Counted from the stretch's first letter, positions 11,988-23,621 are shown. The stretch is DNA of 64,000 nt from Ypsolopha sequella (GCA_934047225.1 OW204000.1:12232001-12296000), one strand, 5' to 3'. Notes: generated by a model from the sequence alone, not told the origin. Numbers and translations: made by a program.

Positions 11988-12480
11988 ATACCGGGTGTCC
12001 CAAAAGAAAGTTTGTATTTGTTTAGCTTCCGGGGGGTGCGGGAGGTATGTCAACCAGTAGCCTGGCTTCTGGGAATTTAAACACTATGGAAGTTTTCTCG
12101 GGGATGGACTGTGTGTTATGTGTGCTAGCATTTTACAAGTACCCTAAAAACGGTGATTCAGCCAAAAAGCACGGAAGAAGTTTTGCAGTCATTGCGGTTC
12201 GCGTAACTTAATTGATGCGCCAAGTGTTCTCCCATTCGAAAATGGAATAAAAAACTGAAGCGGTCTTTTTAAAGGTTTTAACCCATTTTTGAATGAGGAG
12301 AACAATAAAGGCATCATTTTGAACCCATTTTCGTATGAGAAGAACACTTAGCGCATCATTTAAGTTGCGCAAACCACAATGACTACCAAATTCCCTTCGT
12401 GCTTTTTCGCGGAATCACCGTTTTTTACGTTTACGCATTAAGTTGACCAATTATAAACTTTCTTTTGGTACACCTTTTAA
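11988..12480. mobile_element. Foldback DNA element, ccgggtgtcccaaaagaaag termini
   Basis: Left end 'accgggtgtcccaaaagaaa' pairs with right end 'tttcttttggtacacct'. Internal blocks are mirrored too: 'cggtgattcagccaaaaagc' with 'gctttttcgcggaatcaccg', and 'gatgcgccaagtgttct' with 'agaacacttagcgcatc'. So most of the ~490 bp folds back on itself. It may be flanked by TA or TTAA. No ORF. Confidence 0.75.
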
Positions 12481-12606
12481 CGTACCGATTTTTGTGAATC
12501 TCGCAACCTTATATTTACCTTCCAGCTATATTCCTAACGAATTCTGATATACATAATACGGTTTATTGTTTAAAGAAGATTTCAGTCATCAAAATTTCTA
12601 GCACTT

Positions 12607-12660
12607 GCAGGCCTAGACCAGTGGCGGTTGGTGGGCCTTAGAGCAGGGGGTTCACTTCCT
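12607..12660 (+). repeat. Single hAT-like end fragment
   Basis: 'cagtggcggttggtgggcc' resembles a hAT terminus of the CAGTGGCG type seen at 396-656. No matching second end is visible nearby, so this is a remnant at best. Confidence 0.3.
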
Positions 12661-13035
12661 CCTGTCTCTGTCAAAAGTTATTTTTAGTGACTTATTTATT
12701 AGTGGACTTACATTTATATATGGCCCTAGACTAAACATCCGAAATCAATGAAATTCATTTGTTTAAAATGAACAAAATACCCTTGAAACAAAGAGTGTAT
12801 TTTTCGTTAATGGTTCAGAATTCCAGACTACTCGTAAATTCTGAATAAATAGGTTTTCTTTTCTGTCCTCCATAAAAGTATTCTTATACCACTCGAACTT
12901 CGTTTTCTTAAGTAGTTTTATCAACTGTCGAAAAATAAATGCCTCGTAAAAAGAAAATTCATAAATTAAAGATCGTTCTTTAGTTTCTCTTAAATGAAGA
13001 GATATATATCTAATTCAAATATAATTTTAAAGATA

Positions 13036-13285
13036 TTTTCAATGCAAGTGCTCGTAAAGGCCCACTTTTTATGCATCAAAATCGAACAGAAAGTTGATTA
13101 TTTTGCCCTAGGGCTTTATTATTATTATTTTTTAAATTTATTTTCAAGAAGTTAGCTAACCTGCAACCTTTCCTGTGTACCATAAATGTTATACTTTTTC
13201 CCACTGTTTAACGGCTCTGGATACAGTCCTTTTGAGTCAATCATAATTTAAAGTTCACAAGATTATATTTGTTTTATTTCCCCAT
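13036..13285 (+). repeat. Family A repeat, copy 3 (3' truncated)
   Basis: Opens 'caatgcaagtgctcgtaaag' and carries the internal blocks, but stops after 'gattatatttgttttatttc'. The terminal hairpin is missing. The break is where the next repeat (13,288 onward) begins, which suggests truncation by that insertion. Confidence 0.8.
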
Positions 13286-13287
13286 CA

Positions 13288-13745
13288 TGTTTACTCAACA
13301 CGTTCCCTAGGTTATATACAGGTTGTTCGGAAATCGACATAGGTCGATTTCCGGACAACCTGTATATAAGGTATATAAGGAAGTTCAAGGAATAGTCCTT
13401 GAAAGGGGTTATCATATCATCCATCCATCCATCAGCCTAGTTCGTCCACTGCTGGACATAAGCCTTGCCAGGACTTTGCCACTCCCGGCGGTCATCCTGG
13501 AAGAATTGCCCATATTCACACACGCTGGGCAGGCGGGTTGGTGAGCGCGGTGCCGGAACCCTCGCACCAGTGACGCCGCTACCCGTCACCAGTCTGTTCC
13601 ATATAAGGCCCGACTATTAGGGATGGATATACCGCCATCCATCGGTCCCAGGCATGGTTGGCCTCCTGGTTTTTTGCCTGTGACCTGTCCTCTTACTCTC
13701 CCCCGAATTACTTCGAGGGGGTCTCCAAGTAACAAGTTTGTACAT
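13288..13745 (-). repeat. Retroelement 3' end plus flanking repeat, copy 1 (inverted partner at 18.7 kb)
   Basis: Same unit as 18,660-19,115 in the opposite orientation. Shared blocks include 'ccactcccggcggtcatcctg'-like, 'ttggtgagcgcggtgccgga', 'gggatggatataccgccatc' and 'gttttttgcctgtgacctgt'. It has a (CATC)n tail. Both copies also share 'gtttactcaacacgttccct'. This copy alone has 'caggttgttcggaaatcgac' followed by its mirror image (palindrome about 13,311-13,368). The 73-codon plus ORF lies inside the repeat. Confidence 0.75.
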
Positions 13746-13775
13746 GTATTTTACAATATTGTCTTTCTTTTTCAG

Positions 13776-13828
13776 ATCAAGTCGGCAACGAACTGAACCA
13801 CCGCCACCGGCGCGGCATTAAATTGTAA
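13776..13828 (+). CDS. Candidate short terminal or internal exon
   Basis: A strong acceptor (polypyrimidine tract ending ttctttttcag, 13,757-13,775) precedes 49-53 nt. In one frame it reads about 17 residues ending at TAA (13,826-13,828). Alternatively, gtaaga at 13,825 could serve as a donor. AATAAA follows at about 13,847. The peptide is basic (HRHRRG) with no known domain. Very short, so it may be chance; a transcript would decide. Confidence 0.25.
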
Positions 13829-14383
13829 GATTGATTTTATTTAAAATAAAACTTTATCATATACTTTAATGTCTTAACAAAACAATACAACGTCTACAAC
13901 ATTGCTGTGTGAATAATGAGTAATTTCTCATAATAGCTAAGTCTTTATTATTGAATTGAAGTATAAACACAATTGTGTTTTGCTGATAGAACAGCTAGCT
14001 CCTAATATTTAGTTCCCACACACAACAGTTCTAAAAGTTATCTTATATCACGATGCTATTTATTTGTAAACAAAATTTTGTTTATGCGGTGTCAATGTAT
14101 GCCTTCATTTTATGCTCATCATGATTTTTATTCAACGAAGACCCGTATATTACTCTTAATAAAGATTGTGATGGAAGAATTATTAAAATGACTCATAAAA
14201 CATGAGGAAATTGACCTACATCTTGTGTCATTGAGCCGTGAAGCTGTGAACCTAACCTATAACGCTATAGAGAGAGAGGGTGGACCTAAATTATAATTGC
14301 TAAGAGTTGCGTGTGAAAGCGGGGGTGTAACGCTCACACGCTTATACTCTATATTCACATAAATATCCAATACAAAAAGACCC
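13829..14383. other. No supported feature
   Basis: AT-rich with no recognisable repeat. A 'gagagagagg' purine run lies at about 14,270. Confidence 0.4.
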
Positions 14384-14622
14384 CTAGTACATCAAAGCGA
14401 TCTTCCTCTCTCTCCTGATTTGAGCAGGAAGTGGAGTATGGTGGGAGGTCGTGTTGGCCTGGCCGTGATGCACATGTACGGTGCAGGGTGTGGGAATAAA
14501 GCTCCCTCGTTGTGAAGCTGCAAGGTGCAGGAACATCTGGGCTTGGGAGGGATTGCGGAGATAGTCTTGATTGAAGTTGAAACTTTTTGAATGAACTTCG
14601 TCTGAGGAAGCTGGGAACTTCA
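14384..14622 (-). CDS. Candidate terminal coding exon, unknown product
   Basis: Read on the minus strand, a good acceptor (ctgttaatttcag) ends at 14,623 and the following 239 nt is GC-richer than its surroundings. It is open in two frames. One frame ends at TAG (14,384-14,386) and gives about 79 residues rich in His, Ser, Thr and Pro. The other is a Ser/Pro-rich frame that continues to a stop about 50 nt further on. Codon-like composition and the acceptor argue for an exon, but having two open frames weakens that. No domain recognised, and a partner exon is not established. Confidence 0.3.
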
Positions 14623-14826
14623 CTGAAATTAACAGATAACTCAACCCGTAAGCTGGAATTTTGTTTAAATCCGTGGATTAAACCCTTTTCTTTTATATTG
14701 AAAAGTTATGTCAGAGAATATAATTTTGTCATTATTACCTAGTTGTCGCTTGACCTTAAGGTTGTGCAATCAAAAATAAAAAGGAACCTTTATGACTTGT
14801 GTGTCCGTCTATCTGTCGAGGGTATA

Positions 14827-14895
14827 GAACCGGGAAATACCCCGGTTCTTTCGCAGTAGAATAAAGAACCGGGATTCATTGAATCCCGGTTCTTT
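14827..14895. repeat. Two adjacent hairpins built on AGAACCGGG
   Basis: 14,827-14,851 is 'agaaccgggaaat' facing 'accccggttctt'. 14,863-14,895 is a perfect 16 bp arm palindrome (aaagaaccgggattca, one-base loop, then its complement). A related 'gagaaatcccggttcctttg' and 'accgaaattctcggttct' occur at about 15,998-16,055, so this may be one end of an old element about 1.2 kb long. Confidence 0.5.
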
Positions 14896-16465
14896 TGGTA
14901 CTTTCGGTACTTTTGATAAGCAAAATTAAAGTATTAAAATATGTAACTTGACATACATATGCGTGATAAGCGCTAGAGTACTGCAGGGTGCTCTCAGTCG
15001 TAGAGGTACGCAGGCGGCGGGGGAGAGAGAGGTGTACGACATAAATATTGAAACTCATAGATTTATAAAGCCAAGGAAACATCGTGTCACCAAAATCAAT
15101 TGCCAAAGTGTGTGACGCCTGGTTGTGTGTGTGTAATAGTGCCCACTAAAATGTTATATAGTACACTAAATATGTTAAAAACAAACGATAGATATCGATA
15201 AGTTTGAGGATGAACAAAATTCAAAATCAAAAATAAAGAATAAATACATTGTGCCTTTGTGTCTATTTGTTGTCTTATATTGTGTCTTTCATGGTTTCTG
15301 GGGTTTCATATTTCGTAGTCAACTGCCCTAAAATTGCCCGTTTTTCCGGAGATACATCCGATATCTTTATCAAAATATTCAATGCTTTTAATTAGATTTA
15401 AATGTTTTTATAAAAATTAACCATAACTTTAAATAAAATAAACCTATCAATTAAACGATTAATAATTATTTACTCTTCGTTCTCAAATCATACAGCTTAA
15501 ATACTTTTGTTTAATTATTTTGTATGTCTTTTTGGCTATAACTGGCTAAACATAATAACAAACTGAAATTATGGAATGGTTTTAAAGTATTTTATATTCT
15601 GCTGAAAACCTAACAAATATTTTTGTACGTAAGAAAATCTTTAAAATGCAATATTTATAAAAGAATTTGCACTCTATAAACAGAAAAAAATATAATTTAT
15701 GACTAAATGCCTTATTTATGAAATTGTTGCCGCTTTAGATGGAAAAAAACGTACATCAAACTTTATATAGCGTTGTCGTATTTACCTGTGAAACTGATGT
15801 TTTCATCATTTTTCAAATAGTGGTTGGGCCATATCAGTTCAGAATCAGCTTCTGATAGAACACTTGTATCTGCAGTTTTCATATATTTTCTTAAACTTTT
15901 TCACACAATTTTGAATTGGCCGCTCTTTGCGACCTTAAACCGTCACCTGAAACCGTTTCTACATCACCAGATGGAAAGAACTGGTATCGAAAATACCGAC
16001 ATTACCGAGAAATCCCGGTTCCTTTGAAGACTAGTACCGAAATTCTCGGTTCTGAAATATGTTGTCTCTATTTTAGGGGCCCATAGTGTAAGGTTGCAAA
16101 AAAATACAGCTGTCAAATAGTGGAAACCATCAAAGAAATAGAATATTTAGTATAAAAACCGTATTCAATGATCCTTATCCACATTACGGAAGACACCTGC
16201 TACAGACAGGAATCATTGCAAAAACAAGGAGAAAGTTCACGTGCAAAATAACATAAATATTTTCCCTCATTTTAGGACATCAATGTCAGAGTAAACATTT
16301 AAATTATATTTACTCTGTCAATGTTGTTCCCGATCGAAACTACTGCTCAGCTGTTGGTTGTGTACGTTCGATGCTCTGCCAGGCAGAACTTACAGAAATA
16401 GTTTATTGATATGAATTTGTAGTAGTAGATTATAGTATATATATTATAGTATATGTATTATATAG
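14896..16465. other. AT-rich, no supported gene
   Basis: Apart from the CCGGTT-type motifs near 16,000 nothing is recognised. A GT run at 15,122 and an AT-rich tract (15,360-15,780) are low-complexity. Confidence 0.4.
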
Positions 16466-16790
16466 TAGCTTCGCTCTCATTCATTTCCTGAGATCCAGTT
16501 TCGATTCCCAGTCGGGCATGCACCAATGAGTTTTTCGGAATTTATGTGCATAATATTTGTGCTTACTTACCACTTGCTGAACGGTGAAGGAGAAAACCTG
16601 CATGCCCTAAAAAGCTTGTATTTGTACCCGAAGTACGGCGACAGGGCTCACCAACCATCACGTTGGGAAGTAATAATCATCGATGAAACGCGGGTGTACC
16701 GAGTGAGGACTGTGACTTGCATTTCACAATTTACACTCGGAACATCTCTGGCACCCTCCCTCTCGGGGATTCATTTCGTTCCTGTAATAG
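16466..16790 (+). repeat. tRNA-related SINE, copy 2
   Basis: Contains a B-box-like 'agtttcgattccc', then 'gtattt...cccgaagtacggcgac', 'gaagtaataatcatcgatga', 'aacgcgggtgtaccgagtg' and 'cctctcggggattcat'. These are in the same order as in copy 1 at 3,284 and copy 3 at 38,804. The 108-codon ORF across it is not conserved among the copies. Confidence 0.65.
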
Positions 16791-18324
16791 ATTCTTATCT
16801 AAGCAAAGCAGACTATGTTTTTATATTAGTTCGATCTATATACCTAATTTAACATAATATCATACAAGAAAACGTTCGCGGTTCATACCATACACCTTGT
16901 TAAAATGGGCAATTTAAGAGATTCAAAACAAGATGAAAATTTACCTTCGTTATATAAGAATACATTATTGCCAATTTCGTTGAAATTTAGGGAATACGTA
17001 ATCATAATCAATTTATTCATAATGTGCATTACATGTCAATAAAAATATAAAATTACAAATACAGATAGTATTTACTTACAAAATAAAGAAATTTCAAAAT
17101 ACAATTTTTAACATGTCACTATTTTTAAAAGTTAAAACACAATAGTTTCGAATTTACTGGGAACTAGGTCCTTTAATTATATTGTATATTATAGGATATG
17201 TTGGCAAACATTTTACTATCCGCAATTTCCTCAAAATATTTTTCAGGGCCTAAACGTGCCAAAAACAAAAAAAAATGTAAAACTGTTGCACTGCGCGTGT
17301 GACGCGTGCTGTAGACAGGTTCGACAACCATAAAGGACAACAACAAGTAATCGTCTTGAAAAATATCACTCATTGCATCTACACGATGGAAAAAGCCAAC
17401 AGATGTCATAGAATAGTGCTCTTAATTGGCTGAACGTTTAATGGTCCTGTTGCTGTACTGGACTTTAACAATTAATTTTGTATCTATTAAAATAACGACT
17501 TTATTTTTTACAGCAAAGATGACCTCGCTACACACATTCTGAACATATACCGGGTGTTTCGATGGCGAGCTACAATATTAAAATAGACGTTCTGAAATGA
17601 AATGAAATAATGAAATGAAATTTCTCTTATATGTTATACTTATGACGCAAAAACTAAATTTATTTTTACTTAGATCCCTAAAATTAATTATCACTTTATT
17701 CATGACAATTTTATGCGTAAACCTTTTTGAATGAAACGCTTATTCAGAACCCAAACCTGATACAATTAATATTTTAATCAAAAGTACTAATAAGGGCCTT
17801 CTGACAAGGGTCTGCGTAACGACCAAACAGAGTAAATTTAAGAGCATTTTAAGTTGGTTTTGAGAAGATCATGATCATTGGTATACAATTTCAAACTCTT
17901 GCTTTATAATTTATAAACCTCACTTATATTTATTTATTTAGGGAAAAACAATAGAAGTAAATTGCAGAAATAACTAAAAGGAACTAACAAAAAAATATCT
18001 ATTATACATGATAAATTATATTATATTATACTGAACTATTGGCGTAAAATGCCACATCCCTAAATGTTTTTCAATTTTAAATTTTTAAACAAGAAAACCA
18101 AAGTTAAGTTATGCACTTGGCGCTAAGCTTAAGAAGCATATACGAATAATAGAAGATATTGTTATTTTGCACAATATATGAAAAAGCAGCCGAAAATAAT
18201 GTAATTTTTCTGTATTATATACATATAGGTATTTACATAATTCTATGAAGGTACGTATGGGTAAATTCATACCTCGTGTATGGAACTTACAGGTAGCTCG
18301 GAAATTCGACCTATTCCGTATAAG
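16791..18324. other. AT-rich, no supported gene; possible element end at 17,548
   Basis: 'taccgggtgtttcgatggcg' at 17,548 resembles a MITE terminus like that at 11,990, but no second end is seen. An acceptor-like tttttacag (17,505-17,513) is followed by about 69 open nt that run into this motif, so I do not call an exon. Confidence 0.35.
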
Positions 18325-18655
18325 GTGTTTCCAACAAATTAAGCCATATCAACTAGGGGTCGAAAATGTATGGTCTCAGAGTTACGAAATTTTTCAAGAT
18401 ATTTTTCAAACTCTCAGACTGGTAACCAAAAACAAATAATTTAAAAATAACTACTCCTCTCTCTCTCGGCTCTTACTTGTTATTTTTCTGATTAATGATA
18501 AATGAGTGAATGAAAAAAATACATGCCCTGAATTCCCATAATCTCCGAAATAAAAAACCTTTTTTAATTTGTAATTTTTAAATTTCGACTTGTTTTACTT
18601 TAAAAAATGTATCATTTTCGACCCCTAGCCGACAGGCATTATTTGTTGGAAATGA
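18325..18655. mobile_element. Foldback element
   Basis: 'ccaacaaattaagccatatc' plus 'aactaggggtcgaaaatg' at 18,331-18,370 pairs with 'cattttcgacccctag' plus 'gcattatttgttgg' at about 18,611-18,650. The loop is AT-rich with no ORF of interest. Target duplication not identified. Confidence 0.65.
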
Positions 18656-18659
18656 TATC

Positions 18660-19115
18660 TAGTATAACCTATTTCCAAGTAAGATGGTGATACCTCCACA
18701 GTCGAGCCCAGCATCAGCTCTACCACCTAAAACTTGGAGACCCCCTCGAAGTAATTCGGGGGGGAGTAAGAGGACAGCTCACAGGCAAAAAACCAGGAGG
18801 CCCACCATGCCTGGGACCGATGGATGGCGGTATATCCATCCCTAATAGCCGAGCCTTATATGGAACGGACTGGTGACGGGCAGCGACGTCACTGGTGTGA
18901 GGGTTCCGGCACCGCGCTCACCAACCCGCCTGCCCAGCGTGTGTGAGTATGGGCAATTCTTCCAGGATGATCGCCGGGAGTGGCAAAGTCCTGGAAAGGC
19001 TTATGTCCAGTAGTGGACGAACTAGGCTGATGGATGGATGGATGATAACCCCTTTCAAGGAATTGGTCGATTTCCGAACAACCTGTATATAACCTAGGGA
19101 ACGTGTTGAGTAAAC
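18660..19115 (+). repeat. Retroelement 3' end, copy 2
   Basis: Inverted partner of 13,288-13,745. Read in this direction it ends 'ggcttatgtccagtagtgga', then 'ggctgatggatggatggatg', a retroelement 3' terminus with a tandem tail. Just before that, one frame reads like a degraded LINE C-terminus (FFQDDRREWQS). After the tail it shares 'ttccgaacaacctgtatata' and 'acgtgttgagtaaacataat' with copy 1 but lacks the palindrome insert. Confidence 0.7.
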
Positions 19116-19452
19116 ATAATATCCACAACATCAGTTATTTATAATATAACCTACGAGGGACGAGGATCCTAATCTTTTCCGTTTCGTGATGTCATCCCAC
19201 AAAAACATTTTATGTTATCCGAACGAGTATCCGATGAAATAAGTCGCTAAAAATATAAAATTCTAAGGAATCAATCATAAAAATGGCTCTTTTATTGTTT
19301 GTTTCTTTTGGCATAGAGCTTGTGTAAAGTGTTTGTTGAGAGAGTTTTTATAAGCAATTTACGTATGTACATTGATCTCTTTTTATTTGTTCCAGACGTG
19401 GAAAAAAATAATTGATGAATAGGTTAGAGTATTATTCACCTTTACCTTACTA

Positions 19453-19693
19453 CATTTATTTATACAGCCAAATTCATACTGAATACTCGGTAAGTAGTCC
19501 GCATCAAGGTTCGATGACACCTTTCTGGTTTTTTTTTTCTTGTTCCTTGCAAACGCAAGCCCAGAGGCCAGCCCCGAGTCAATACAACGGAAAGTCAAAA
19601 TTTTCTCTTTAAAATTACGCAAAAAATGTTATTGATCCGTGATATTGATCACTTACCAAGCCTCCAATATAAATTTGGCTGTATAAATAAATG
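19453..19693. mobile_element. MITE with catttatttatacagccaaa termini
   Basis: Left end 'catttatttatacagccaaa' is mirrored at the right end 'tttggctgtataaataaatg'. The interior shares 'aaatgttattgatccgtgat' and 'gatcacttaccaagcctcca' with 53,591-54,140, and part of it with 8,688-8,720. The overlapping plus and minus ORFs (66 and 79 codons) are inside the element and not genes. Confidence 0.75.
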
Positions 19694-20157
19694 TCACCTT
19701 GTATTTACATATGAAAATAGTCTCATACCTTTAGTTAATTTATACTGTAAGGTGTGACTCCTTGATGGAACTTCATTCTAACACTAATCACGATAATATA
19801 ATCACTAATACGAGTTCCACCATTTTATTTACTTAATTATTTAATTATTGCGACTAGTTTCGTCTATTTGACATCGTCGGGCTGATTGCCATTCCAAGAA
19901 GACTTTGATTAGTGTCATACCTTTAGAATTACAAGTTTTATAAAAACGTAGAGCATCACAGTATTCTCCCGCCATAAATGATAAACGATATGACATTTCC
20001 CTCAGCTCGTTTGCTGCCCACCCTCGGTTAAATGAAGTGCCGCGAAGCTTAGACAAAAGTAGGTCAAATATTAGAGGAACGGGGCAGAGGAGCCAACTAG
20101 GCCGATGTTTTATTATATTTTGTATTAATTACGGCTTTACTTACGATTACACTTACG
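19694..20157. other. No assigned feature; weak minus ORF 19,841-20,056
   Basis: The 71-codon minus frame has mixed amino-acid composition and is a little more protein-like than neighbours. It has no domain I recognise and no clear splice context. It could be a worn transposon fragment. Confidence 0.3.
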
Positions 20158-20371
20158 ATTATTGTTGACTAAATGCCAACTGTTTCACCAATATAAATTG
20201 GGTAAGTGTCTTTATTAGGATGACGACGACGCTGAGTTCACCGTCGTTGACAACGTTTGACAACCGCTTGACAACGACGGTGAACGCCGCGTCATCGTCA
20301 TATGAACGACGCTTGTAGATTAAATGCCAAAATTGTATTGGTGAAACAGTTGGCATATAGTCAACAATAAT
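20158..20371. mobile_element. Foldback MITE with strong central hairpin
   Basis: Left 'attattgttgactaaatgcc' and 'aactgtttcaccaatat' are mirrored by right 'attggtgaaacagttggcat' and 'agtcaacaataat'. In the centre 'gttcaccgtcgttg' faces 'caacgacggtgaac' perfectly, with 'gatgacg' and 'cgtcatc' outside it. The minus ORF here is a by-product. Confidence 0.8.
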
Positions 20372-21436
20372 CATACGTGAGTGTTAAAGACGTTATAAAT
20401 AATAATTTAATATTGTCAACAGTCTCACGCAAGTTTTAAATAGTTTTAATTATATAAAAGAGCAAGATTGAATGGGGTGGGATTCAGCGCCCCTTATGTT
20501 TATTATAGACTAAATATGTGTCGAAAGTTTTTAAACACCTGCATTTACATTGTGCATCTTTAATATCAGTTAGCATATCGTATCATGAAAGGAAAGATAC
20601 CACAGTACCCTCTAGCACGCGCCAGAGACAGAGCTTCTTTCTATATTGCTTCGCTTCCCATCGCCAATGCCCTTGAGCATTTGTCCTCTAAACGAGCGAG
20701 AATTCGCGCAAAATGCAGCGCAGGCGTTGAAAAAGCAACAATTTACAATAAAAATAAACTGATCACCAAGTTAAACCTAACATAAAAGTTACGTTTGTAG
20801 ATAATAGTGAGATCTTTTTCATCAATTCGCATAGATGGTGTGTTATTTCGAAAACCATTTTGATATTTAGGTTTAAGAAGCCGTATTTTAGAACGTGTGG
20901 TCTAAAAAACCTCATAATGATGAATATTTTAACGAAAAAGCTGCAATTTCTTTTTGCCTTCGTGTGATGTCACTTGAGAAATAGCTGTTTAGAAATGTGT
21001 CATTTGCTATCATTATAAATTTATAATAATTTGCTTCCGACTGATTTGACAGATGGATGACAGATGCGTAGACAGACAGAGACAGACCACTTTTTTTTAT
21101 AAGCAATTACACATCACAATCAGTATAATCCCTAAAATTCACAAGTGACGTCATATCCAACAATTCTTTAAAAAATCATAAAAAAGAAATAGTAAAAACT
21201 ATGTCTTAAAATGGCGTATACCACCTGAAAAAAAATTAAAAAAAAAACCTTTTAGAAATTAAGCTTTGGGAATTCATTACACACATATTCCGTCTCTAAA
21301 CAAACAATCCAGAATTTTCTGATTGCTAGTTTGGGCAACAAATTAAGCTAAAATATACTCAATCCGCGATTATTCCACCCGTAACGTCTGCCAAGTTTGA
21401 TAGAAAGATATATTTATTGCGCATACAGGAGGTACA
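20372..21436. other. No supported feature
   Basis: A 66-codon plus ORF (20,585-20,785) is Arg/Ala-rich and has no domain match I know. The remainder is AT-rich. Confidence 0.4.
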
Positions 21437-21444
21437 GCTAGTTG

Positions 21445-22289
21445 CAGGGTTGCCATCCGTACGAGGTTTCTCGTACAAGTACGAGATTTAGAGGTCTCGG
21501 TACGAGGTACGAGCTCACATCCATCCTCGTACGAAATTGTACGAGATTCATGAATACAAATTTTAATTTTAATTCGTAGATACAAATTATATTTCGGAAC
21601 GCACCTTAATCGGGAACGAGATACACTGCTGCTATCACTGAGAGTGCAAGTTATAAGCAGCATTGTACATCGTTTTTCGGCAATCATTCGATACCGCTAG
21701 GGAATTCCCCCGATATTAAACTTTGAAAATTTAATTTTTTTAATGTTTGTAGCAATGGGTATAGTTAGCAATCTTTTGAATCTTTCGTACGCAAGCAGTT
21801 TCACAAAGAAAGAAAGGCATACAGGAAGATGAAACAGATAATGATGCTATATAGAGGATATTATTTGATAACTCAGTTCTTCACTTCAGCCGTAGTATTT
21901 CTGTGCTATTAGTTTTAGTATAGTTTAGGTGCATTTATTTTTAATTACCTAAGATACATTAAAGTATTAAAGTTTCATATTATATTTTGTTTGATTATGT
22001 TCGTAACCGTAATTGTAATATTTATTTCAGACTCTTGATCCATAAATTGCAACTCAAATGAAAACAAAATATAAACAAATTAAAGAAAACCTAAAATTAT
22101 TAAACTTATTACTATTAACAAAATGCTAAAACTGCATAAAATATTGTCTTTCATATGGCTTCTTTTAAATAAACTTGATTTACTGTTAAAAGTATGGTAG
22201 TAAAAGGTGTGTACGAGGTTGTGTTGCCAAAGTACGAGATTTTCGACCCTGTCTGTACGAGGAGAAGCCATCGGTGTCTGGCAACCCTG
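21445..22289. mobile_element. hAT-type element, exact 8 bp target duplication
   Basis: 845 bp with termini CAGGGTTGCCA and TGGCAACCCTG, flanked by gctagttg at 21,437-21,444 and again at 22,290-22,297. Sub-terminal regions carry many 'cgtacgag' and 'tacgagat' motifs in both orientations, a common layout of hAT transposase-binding repeats. No ORF long enough for transposase (usually about 600 residues), so it is non-autonomous. Related copies are at 52,711 and 59,429. Confidence 0.9.
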
Positions 22290-22309
22290 GCTAGTTGGGT
22301 CCCGACACC

Positions 22310-22506
22310 AGGTCCCGTAGCATAGTGTTTAGCCGCGCGCGTGAACCACAGAAATAAAATTGTATTGTTCTGTGTGTTGAACCACAAGTGCGAGGAGCGT
22401 GACGTACTGTTTAACCTCAAAAACATCGTGTCACGCTCCTCGCACTTGTGATGTTGTGATTCAACCAAGTCGCATCGCGCGCGATTGAACACTATACTAC
22501 GGGCCC
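22310..22506. repeat. Foldback sequence next to the hAT element
   Basis: 'cccgtagcatagtgttt' pairs with 'aacactatactacggg'. 'caagtgcgaggagcgtgacg' pairs with 'tcacgctcctcgcacttg'. The arms contain 'gcgcgcg' blocks. The structure is about 200 bp, possibly a MITE. The ORF crossing it on the minus strand is not a gene. Confidence 0.7.
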
Positions 22507-23621
22507 AGATGATGGTAAAATGTTCTATCAGTGAGTTATTATTTTAGTGGATAGTCTTTACTAAATCCGTAACCTTAAAATGTCAGAACCTGCTACCAGA
22601 GATAGCAATAATAGTATAATTCGACCACCTTCATTACAGGATGAGGATTATCCTGTTGCAATAATAAATAATAATAATTACATCACACCGTGAGATGAAG
22701 TGTCACAATTTAAGTAGGTCGGGTTATAAGGGAGCGGAGAGTAGGTGCCAACTAGGTCGCTAGCAATCTCATAAGTTCTCTTTTATAACTCTTTTTGCAT
22801 TGTAATAAGCTTGAAAATCTACTTAATGGCCGGGATTCAAACGTGACACGACGCAATCGAGGGTCGGAGAAGTATGAACTGACATCCGTCAACCGAGCAG
22901 CATCAGCATACATTATTGATGTCCACATCTAACTGTATCTACCATATTTATGAGGGGGAATGGTGGTGTAACCTGATAGTATGATATGTTAACAGATGTT
23001 TACAAATATTAGAATCTGTATCATACATAACAGTTCTAATTTTTTTTATTTAGGTAACATCACAAATTCAATGAGGTAACTTAAACAAATACTCCTCCCT
23101 TGCTAACGTAACATTAATTCACACAGCAAACATAGCCCAATACGCTTAATGTTTAACACAAAATCGTCTTCAATATTCTTAAAGTGTTAAGACTCGTTTC
23201 TTGAATCCTCGTCAAATATCTTGCCGAGTAAACATCTACCAACTTCAGCTAAATTAGGCAAATAGTTTTTCAGTTCTACAGGAACCTACAATGGACGTAT
23301 ATATCAAGCCTGCAAAAGGGCTTCCGATTTTTTATTCACGTTATAAAGAAACTGTAGCATGCATTTCACCACTTAAATAAACGATATCTTATCTGCTTAT
23401 CTGTTATCACTTTCGTCATTCATGCTTTTATTAAAACAAGATAACTCAGCAACACTCTTTGGGGAAAATTATTTTTACCTACATAGTATAGGAAACTGAT
23501 ATTTTTATACTGATTACATTTCTGTTATGAAAGAGAGAGAAACCATTAATCTTTTATTATTGCATAAATAAGAGCATGAATTTTTAAGCCCCTTAATATT
23601 TAATATTTATAGTAAAGAGTA
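22507..23621. other. No supported feature
   Basis: AT-rich. 'aataataaataataataat' microsatellite near 22,660. No gene-like frame. Confidence 0.4.

Noticed and set aside
17514..17583. Acceptor followed by an open frame (KDDLATHILNIY...)
   Set aside because: The frame runs into a MITE-like terminus and is short; consistent with chance.
19396..19422. Strong acceptor followed by TWKKIIDE and stop
   Set aside because: Only eight residues; cannot be distinguished from chance.
19841..20056. 71-codon minus ORF with mixed composition
   Set aside because: No recognised domain, no splice context; possibly transposon debris but unsupported.
22080..22492. Two overlapping minus ORFs
   Set aside because: They run through the hAT right end and the adjacent foldback sequence.
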